From Triadica sebifera (taxonomy: Eukaryota; Streptophyta; Magnoliopsida; Malpighiales; Euphorbiaceae): DNA of 64,000 bases. Shown here piece by piece: positions 63,209-64,000 of this stretch (positions are counted from its first letter, which is position 1; each line of letters opens with the position of its first letter). The position numbers were made by a program, and so were the translations under genes. A model generated the notes under the pieces. The model made no database searches and was not told the DNA's origin. It was given only the letters and a program-made list of their open reading frames with translations. Where the stretch lies: positions 3,404,501-3,468,500 of the forward strand of contig CM042902.1 in the NCBI GenBank assembly GCA_023653625.1, read 5' to 3'.

Positions 63209-63895
63209 TGGTTATATCAAATAGGATGGAAATGGGGAAAAAAAGCCAAAAAAGAGAATTATAATTTTATGAATATTTGGTAACTTTGAATGGGACAAAT
63301 TAGAATTTTCAAAAATTTGAAGTCAATGGCATACCTGCTTTCAGTCTTAGACCAATGCAGTTCATGCAGACTTCTAGATGTCTATTATGTATTCTTTCTT
63401 CTATACTCATACTGACCCTTTTGTATGGTTGTGCTCTGGATTGAAGATCTGTATTTCACTGGTTAAAAAGGTTGACACAGTTTCTGATTTTGTAATTTCT
63501 GCTCACTCACCAACTCCACCAATCATTATAAGAAACTGGACCATCAGGGCCATTAGTGTGGTAAAAAAGGGCTCCATGAGACCAAGCTGAATGTAGTATA
63601 ATGGGCCTCATATGAGCCCAAAATGAATGCTCCATATTTCCAAACCGGTGACACCACGGCCATCCCAATCCGAATCTCTCGTTTCGAATGAATCTCAATC
63701 ATCGATTGCTATTGGTTGGTTCAAAGAATACATGGATCGCCATCCTGGCCGTCCATAATGTTACTAATCAACGCTCCAGAATTTTTCTTAATGATCTCCA
63801 CAAATGCTATATTGTTGACAAAAAAACTATCCATATCAGAATCAGATATAGTAGCTCAGAAAAGCAATTCGCTTTCACCTCATTTTCTCAAGAAA
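63209..63895. promoter_or_regulatory. Shared upstream region of PCR8 and histone H3
   Basis: 687 bp between divergent start codons. The half near H3 has CCAAT-like sequence in reverse (ATTGGTTGG near 63712-63720) and a less AT-rich patch at 63640-63770. I could not recognise the classic plant histone octamer or hexamer with certainty. Confidence 0.45.
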
Positions 63896-64000
63896 ATGGC
63901 TCGTACTAAACAAACAGCCAGGAAATCAACCGGAGGAAAGGCGCCTCGGAAGCAGCTGGCAACAAAGGCGGCGAGGAAATCAGCTCCGGCGGCTGGAGGA
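63896..64000 (+). CDS. Histone H3, 5' end (partial)
   Basis: 35 codons from the ATG at 63896 run off the right edge in frame. The translation begins MARTKQTARKSTGGKAPRKQ and carries all tail lysines known to be modified (K4, K9, K14, K18, K23, K27). Residue 31 is Ala, as in replication-type H3.1 rather than Thr of plant H3.3. Residue 32 is also Ala (codon GCT), where H3.1 and H3.3 have Thr, so the segment reads KSAPAAGG. The coding stretch is GC-richer than the flanks and has no intron in the visible part, as in H3.1-type genes. Residues that define the variant (41, 87, 90) lie outside the window. Confidence 0.95.
   Translation, partial: MARTKQTARKSTGGKAPRKQLATKAARKSAPAAGG

Noticed and set aside
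1..64000. CRISPR array, operons, prophage or other prokaryotic systems
   Set aside because: The window is plainly nuclear plant DNA; the tandem repeats seen (52, 124 and about 130 bp) have no repeat-spacer pattern.

Overview
The window is nuclear DNA of a eudicot plant. The evidence is split genes with AT-rich introns and GT-AG splice sites, plant-only protein families (Aux/IAA, NPF, PLANT CADMIUM RESISTANCE, THA8-type PPR), a plant U2 snRNA promoter, very AT-rich intergenic DNA and many (TA)n tracts. The species cannot be fixed from sequence alone. Twelve genes are supported; exon coordinates come from my own reading of splice sites and reading frame.

Layout, left to right. 1-1884 (+): 3' part of an uncharacterised methyltransferase-like gene. 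3004-6750 (-): an Aux/IAA auxin repressor closest to IAA27, with MITE-like inverted repeats in intron 2 and a copy of part of exon 3 in intron 3. About 6.9-19.9 kb: a gene-poor 13 kb AT-rich stretch with one promoter-like island carrying a G-box and five W-box cores. 19919-20000: tRNA-Ser(CGA). 20172-20882 (+): intronless THA8-type chloroplast PPR protein. 21901-26232 (+): PEX2, a peroxisomal RING peroxin. 29650-32644 (+): atypical bHLH factor of the bHLH68/133 type. 37415-39240 (+): isochorismatase-family hydrolase. 45700-48578 (+): NPF1-type nitrate/peptide-family transporter. 52668-59215 (-): 17-exon AAE13 malonyl-CoA synthetase with an AT-AC (U12-type) intron, a three-copy 124-bp tandem repeat and a hAT-like MITE. 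60441-60636 (+): U2 snRNA gene. 62011-63208 (-): PCR8-type PLAC8 protein. 63896-64000 (+): 5' end of a histone H3 gene, cut by the window edge.

The genes do not form one pathway. They look like conserved neighbourhoods. By recalled Arabidopsis gene numbers, isochorismatase, NPF1.1 and AAE13 are three consecutive loci (At3g16190/180/170), NPF1.2 and PCR8 are neighbours (At1g52190/200), and IAA27 and bHLH68 lie two loci apart (At4g29080/29100). The window therefore seems to join ancestral blocks that are scattered in Arabidopsis.

I found no clearly new biological system. The items most worth a second look are the AT-AC intron in AAE13, the U2 gene with intact promoter but degenerate Sm site, a possible single-codon first exon in the bHLH gene, the histone H3 with Ala at position 32, and the isolated W-box/G-box island.
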